Origin: JAVBOJ01 sp031550755
GTDB taxonomy: Bacteria; Bacillota; Clostridia; Oscillospirales; UBA929
Reading direction: 5' to 3'
DNA length: 10,127 bases
Assembly (NCBI GenBank): GCA_031550755.1
Contig: JAVBOJ010000036.1
Coordinates: 1-10,127, forward strand
Shown: positions 7,072-10,127 of the stretch, in pieces
Layout of the letters: each line of letters opens with the position of its first letter
Position numbering within the stretch: position 1 is the first letter of the stretch
Program-made: the position numbers and the translations under genes
The notes under the pieces: model-generated
Told to the model about the DNA's origin: nothing
Databases searched by the model: none
Seen by the model: the letters and a program-made list of their open reading frames with translations, nothing else

Positions 7072-7607
7072 AGATTTCCGTCATCGGATATTCCGGCGCG
7101 GGCAAGTCCACGATGGCCCGCAAGCTGGGGCGGCTGTACGGCTACCCCGTGCTGCATCTTGACCGCGTACAGTTTCTGCCGGGCTGGCAGGATCGCCCGG
7201 AAGAAGAAGCCCGCGAGATGGTCGCGGCGTTTATGGAACAGGAGCACTGGGTCATCGACGGCAATTACTCCAATTATTTTCACGGGCGACGGCTGGAGGA
7301 AGCGGACAGGATCGTCTTTTTGAATTTTCCGCGCCGGGTCTGCCTTTGGCAGGCATGGCGGCGGTATCGGAAAAACCGGGGCCATGCCCGGGAGGATATG
7401 GCCGAGGGCTGTATCGAACAGATGCCGCTGGGATTCGTCCGGTGGATTTTATGGGGCGGGCGCACAAAAAAGCTCCGCAACAACTACCGGGACATCCTGC
7501 GGCGCTTTCCGGACAAGGCCGTCATGCTGAAAAACCGGGCGCAGGTCGCGGCGTTTTGGGAGGCGGAAATAAAATCCCCTACCCCCGCAATCTCGCCCGC
7601 GAAGTAA
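7068..7607 (+). CDS. P-loop nucleotide kinase-like protein (FlaR/topology modulation type)
   Basis: A 179-residue cytoplasmic P-loop protein starting at an ATG that overlaps the lysozyme stop. The Walker A motif is GYSGAGKST (7-15). It is followed by LHLDRVQFLPGW and WVIDGNYS, hallmarks of the adenylate-kinase-like proteins annotated as DNA topology modulation protein FlaR. An arginine-rich segment (WRRYRKNRG) may act as the lid. The biochemical function of this family is poorly defined; small-molecule or nucleotide phosphorylation is the likely activity, and the topology name is historical. The last ten residues (SPTPAISPAK) lie in the overlap with the convergent permease gene and are probably a tail without function. 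Confidence 0.85.
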   Translation: MKISVIGYSGAGKSTMARKLGRLYGYPVLHLDRVQFLPGWQDRPEEEAREMVAAFMEQEHWVIDGNYSNYFHGRRLEEADRIVFLNFPRRVCLWQAWRRYRKNRGHAREDMAEGCIEQMPLGFVRWILWGGRTKKLRNNYRDILRRFPDKAVMLKNRAQVAAFWEAEIKSPTPAISPAK

Positions 7608-8385
7608 AAAACGTCCCGAAAAACAGAACCGCGCCCACCAGCACAATGGCCGGGCCGGTGGAAATCCCGAGATACCAAGAAGCAAACAGGCCGCACAGGC
7701 CGGAAAACAACGAAAAGCCCACCGACAGCGCGTGGTATTGCCGCACATTGCGGGCCAGATTGCGCGCCGACGCCGCCGGCAAAATCAGCAGACTGTTGAT
7801 GACCAGAATGCCCACCCATTTGATGGAAATGGTCACCACCAGCGCCACCGCCAGCAAAAACGCCGTCTCCAGCCATCTGACCCGGATGCCGCGAGTGGCG
7901 GCCATCAGGGGGCTGATGCTGATGGCCAGCAATTTGTTGTAGCACAACACCCAGAACAGAAGCACCCCGCCGAATACCACGATCAGTGTAGTGATTTCCC
8001 CCGGCTGGATGGTCAAAATGTCGCCGATGAGATAGGACGAAAATTTGTTGAACTGCCCCGCCGAGGACAACAGCGCCAGCCCCAGCGCGATGGCGGTGGA
8101 GGCGAATACGCTGATGATTGTGTCGTTGGAGGACACGCCCGAACGGCGGATGCGGTTGAGCAGCAAGGCAAACAGCAGGGCAAACAGCACCATGCTGACC
8201 GTGGTGTCGGCGATGCCCAAAATCACGCCGAGCGCCACGCCGGTCAACGCCGAGTGCCCCAGCGCGTCGGAGAAAAACGCCAGCTTTTTGTCCACCACCA
8301 GCGTCCCCATCAGCCCGAACAGCGGAGTAATCAGCAGCACCGCCCAAAAGGCGTACCGCATAAAATCATACGCAAACGGATTCAT
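7579..8385 (-). CDS. znuB: Zinc ABC transporter permease (ABC-3 family)
   Basis: A 268-residue integral membrane protein with about eight hydrophobic segments along its length. It has the typical ABC-3 (ZnuB/MntB) sequences: an early LGHSALTGVALG, then ISISPLMAATRGI in the middle and VGILVINSLLILPAA toward the end. It forms the channel through which the metal from the binding protein passes. Its ATG overlaps the stop of the ATPase gene by ATGA, with GGAGGTGG as ribosome site inside that gene. It ends with TAG after the usual C-terminal length, which supports TAG being a true stop codon in this organism. Its 3' end overlaps the convergent P-loop gene by 29 bp. Confidence 0.95.
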   Translation of the reverse strand: MNPFAYDFMRYAFWAVLLITPLFGLMGTLVVDKKLAFFSDALGHSALTGVALGVILGIADTTVSMVLFALLFALLLNRIRRSGVSSNDTIISVFASTAIALGLALLSSAGQFNKFSSYLIGDILTIQPGEITTLIVVFGGVLLFWVLCYNKLLAISISPLMAATRGIRVRWLETAFLLAVALVVTISIKWVGILVINSLLILPAASARNLARNVRQYHALSVGFSLFSGLCGLFASWYLGISTGPAIVLVGAVLFFGTFFTSRARLRG

Positions 8386-9110
8386 GCCGCCCCACCTCCG
8401 CCGAATAACGCGCGGTAGGCGTCCGAGGCCAGCACCTCCGCCGGCGTCCCCTGGGCGCGCACCGTGCCGTCGAGCAGCAGCAGCCGGTCGGCCTGCGCGT
8501 GCAGCGACTGGAAGTCGTGCGACACCAACAGAATGCTGAGATCCTGCTGGGTTTTGAGTTCTTTCAATTTTTCATAAAACAGGCTCAAGCCGTTGCGGTC
8601 GATGCCGGAGGCCGGCTCGTCCAGCACGAGCAGCTCGGGCACGGGATCGGTGGCGATGGCCAGCATGACCCGCTGCCACTCCCCGCCTGACAAATCGCAC
8701 AGGCGGGCATCCACCAGCCCATCCGCCCCAAAAACAGCCAATTGCTCCTGAATATGCCGCCGCAAGCCGCGGTCGCGGAACAAAAACACCGGCTGGCGCG
8801 ACAAGAGCGACGCGCACAGGTCAAAGACAGACGCCGGCGCGTTGGGATCGCGCTCTACCCGTTGCGGCACATAACCGATACGCAGCCGGCGCGGCGCGCC
8901 GTCATGCCCTAAAAACGAAATGCCGCCGGTATGCGGAATTTCGCCCAACAGCGCCCGCAGCAGGGTGGTTTTGCCGGCGCCGTTGGGGCCGATGATGACC
9001 GTCAGCTCCCCGCAGTGCAAGGTAAACGAGACGCCGGACAAAATGGTCCGGCGCCCGATGGTGACCGACAGGTTTTCCACCGTGGTGCAACAGATTCCGG
9101 AGCGATGCAT
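8382..9110 (-). CDS. znuC: Zinc ABC transporter ATP-binding protein
   Basis: A 242-residue ABC ATPase that powers metal import at the inner face of the membrane. All motifs are present: Walker A GPNGAGKTT (41-49), Q-loop Gln83 in GYVPQ, signature LSGGEWQR (140-147), Walker B LLVLDEP (160-166) and H-loop His198 in VSHD. The ATG at 9110 lies 29 bp after the binding-protein gene and follows AAAAGGAC with a 10-nt spacer. The stop overlaps the permease start. The YVPQRVERDPNAPASV segment after the Q-loop resembles the ZnuC/MntA ATPases. Confidence 0.96.
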   Translation of the reverse strand: MHRSGICCTTVENLSVTIGRRTILSGVSFTLHCGELTVIIGPNGAGKTTLLRALLGEIPHTGGISFLGHDGAPRRLRIGYVPQRVERDPNAPASVFDLCASLLSRQPVFLFRDRGLRRHIQEQLAVFGADGLVDARLCDLSGGEWQRVMLAIATDPVPELLVLDEPASGIDRNGLSLFYEKLKELKTQQDLSILLVSHDFQSLHAQADRLLLLDGTVRAQGTPAEVLASDAYRALFGGGGAA

Positions 9111-9139
9111 GACAAAACCAGTCCTTTTGTGATAAAATG

Positions 9140-10009
9140 TTATCCCAGCGCCTCGACCAGCGTCTCCAGATTCGCCCGCATAGCCGTCTCGTAGGCGTCC
9201 TTTGTCAGCGCCCCGGTGGCCGCCGGATCCAGCGTGTAAACCGTCGCGCCGGTCTCGCGGGCGATGGCGTCGGCCGCCGTAGCGGCATATTGCGGCTCGG
9301 CAAACAGCGCCTTAATCCCCAGCGCCGACACGAGGTCGATGGTCTCGGCCAGCTCGACCGGCGTCGGCTCGACGCCCGGTTCCCGCTGGATCACCGCCGC
9401 CACATGCAGGTCAAATTCCCGGGCGAAGTACGGAAATGCCTCGTGAAAACAGACGATGTCGCGATTTTTGAGGCCGTCCAGCGCCGCGTGCATATCCGCC
9501 GCCAGCGTCTCCAGCGTCGCCAAATAGGCCGCCGCGTTTTGTTCAAACGCGTCCCGGTGGGACGGTGCATGCGCGCAAAGCCCGTCGCGAATATTTTCTA
9601 CATACCGGCAAAACAGCGTGACGCTGACCCAGGCATGGGGATTGGGCTCCTCCGCGCCGTCGTCGGTCAGCAGTTCGATGCCCTGCGTAGCGGTCACGAC
9701 GGAAGCCTTCACCGGTGCCTTGTCCAAAAAGCTCTCCAACCCGCCGCCGTTTGTCAGAAACACATCGGCGCCTTCCAGCATCCGCATATCGTCCGGCCTG
9801 AGCTGATAGTCGTGCAGACAGCCGGTGTCCGGCGGCGCGAGCAGCGACAGGGTGACGCCCGGCGTGTCCCCGACGATGTTCATCGCGGCGATATACAACG
9901 GATAAAAGGATGCCACCACCGTCAGCGTTTCGGCGCTGACCGGCGCGGCCGGGGCGCAGCCGGGCAAAATGAGAACAATACACAACAATACAGCCAATAT
10001 TTGGCGCAT
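9140..10009 (-). CDS. znuA: Zinc-binding lipoprotein of ABC transporter (ZnuA-like)
   Basis: A 289-residue cluster A-I/ZnuA-family receptor. The N-terminus is a lipoprotein signal with lipobox LPGC, lipidated at Cys18, so it is anchored outside the membrane. Likely metal ligands are His66 (LHDYQL), His125 (NPHAW) and His189 (CFHEAFPYFA). Glu238 lies in LFAEPQ, followed by TLDP; this ending is closer to ZnuA than to the manganese receptors of the PsaA type, so zinc is favoured. The His-rich loop of many ZnuA proteins is replaced by a short acidic stretch (DDGAEE, 116-121). First gene of the operon. The ribosome site is weak (a GGGGG run about 12 nt upstream), but the start is fixed by the signal sequence. 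Confidence 0.94.
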   Translation of the reverse strand: MRQILAVLLCIVLILPGCAPAAPVSAETLTVVASFYPLYIAAMNIVGDTPGVTLSLLAPPDTGCLHDYQLRPDDMRMLEGADVFLTNGGGLESFLDKAPVKASVVTATQGIELLTDDGAEEPNPHAWVSVTLFCRYVENIRDGLCAHAPSHRDAFEQNAAAYLATLETLAADMHAALDGLKNRDIVCFHEAFPYFAREFDLHVAAVIQREPGVEPTPVELAETIDLVSALGIKALFAEPQYAATAADAIARETGATVYTLDPAATGALTKDAYETAMRANLETLVEALG

Positions 10010-10036
10010 AAGCAGACGAACCCCCGTAATTTTTTT

Positions 10037-10067
10037 ATTTTTCGGCGGGTTTATTCCGGCGAAAAAT
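10037..10067 (-). repeat. Hairpin in the znu leader
   Basis: Arms at 10037-10048 and 10056-10067 pair over 12 positions with one central mismatch and a 7-nt loop (minus strand ATTTTTCGCCGG, AATAAAC, CCGCCGAAAAAT). On the minus strand it is followed by an A-run, not a T-run, so it is not a terminator for the operon. It lies in the predicted leader about 30 nt upstream of the znuA start and could shape mRNA stability or translation. Confidence 0.45.
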
Positions 10068-10080
10068 ATCCCTGTTTTAT

Positions 10081-10108
10081 TGTTTTGAAACGCCCGCGTT
10101 TCAAAACA
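10081..10108. promoter_or_regulatory. 28-bp palindrome at the znu transcription start, candidate operator
   Basis: Thirteen-bp perfect arms, TGTTTTGAAACGC and GCGTTTCAAAACA, are separated only by CC. On the minus strand it begins about 5 bp after the -10 box, so it covers the predicted start of transcription near 10107, a usual place for a repressor site. Zinc-uptake operons are commonly repressed by Zur, but the sequence does not match the Zur, MntR or AdcR boxes I know. It could also fold as an RNA hairpin at the very 5' end. A CCTGTTTT copy (10071-10078) repeats part of the arm. Confidence 0.6.
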
Positions 10109-10113
10109 GGCTT

Positions 10114-10119
10114 ATTATA
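10114..10119 (-). promoter_or_regulatory. -10 box of the znuACB promoter
   Basis: A consensus TATAAT on the minus strand, about 105 bp upstream of znuA. With normal 17-bp spacing the -35 box would fall near 10137-10142, outside the window, so the promoter is only half seen. Confidence 0.6.
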
Positions 10120-10127
10120 CCACCAAT

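Noticed and set aside
1..10127. CRISPR arrays, tRNA/rRNA genes, insertion sequences, phage genes
   Set aside because: No spaced direct repeats, cloverleaf sequences, transposase motifs or phage structural genes were seen on either strand.

Overview
This is GC-rich bacterial DNA with short intergenic gaps, good Shine-Dalgarno sites, textbook sigma-A-type promoters, an EAL-HDOD (YuxH-type) protein, a lipoprotein zinc-binding protein and an exported subtilisin. The set suggests a GC-rich low-G+C-lineage Firmicute of the class Clostridia, perhaps an Oscillospiraceae-like gut organism. That placement is inferred from gene content, not from a marker gene.

Layout. (1) 1-2521, minus strand: the N-terminal 840 codons of a large secreted S8 (subtilisin) protease, cut off by the window start. 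(2) 2522-3058: a 537-bp divergent control region. It holds one good promoter on each strand, a nested palindrome over the -35 of the protease promoter, and a roughly 300-nt protease leader containing a terminator-like hairpin. (3) 3059-6017, plus strand: a tight operon of an EAL-HDOD signalling protein, an SGNH/GDSL hydrolase and an orphan OmpR/PhoB-type response regulator, followed by a short hairpin. (4) 6068-7607, plus strand: three genes joined by ATGA overlaps. They encode a small two-helix membrane protein, a GH25 lysozyme broken by an in-frame amber codon, and a P-loop nucleotide kinase-like protein of the FlaR/topology-modulation type. (5) 10009-7579, minus strand: a znuA-znuC-znuB zinc-uptake operon whose promoter -10 and a 28-bp palindrome lie at the right edge. 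Blocks 4 and 5 converge and their coding regions overlap by 29 bp.

How the genes work together. The znu genes form one complete importer: lipoprotein receptor, ATPase and permease. The EAL-HDOD/SGNH/regulator operon looks like a small signalling unit with an envelope or ester-cleaving enzyme, but no histidine kinase is visible and the link is inferred. The lysozyme and the small membrane protein point to cell-wall work.

No clearly new multi-gene system is evident. The items most worth a second look are the amber codon in the otherwise intact lysozyme, the attenuator-like leader and palindrome in front of the protease, and the long palindrome at the znu transcription start.
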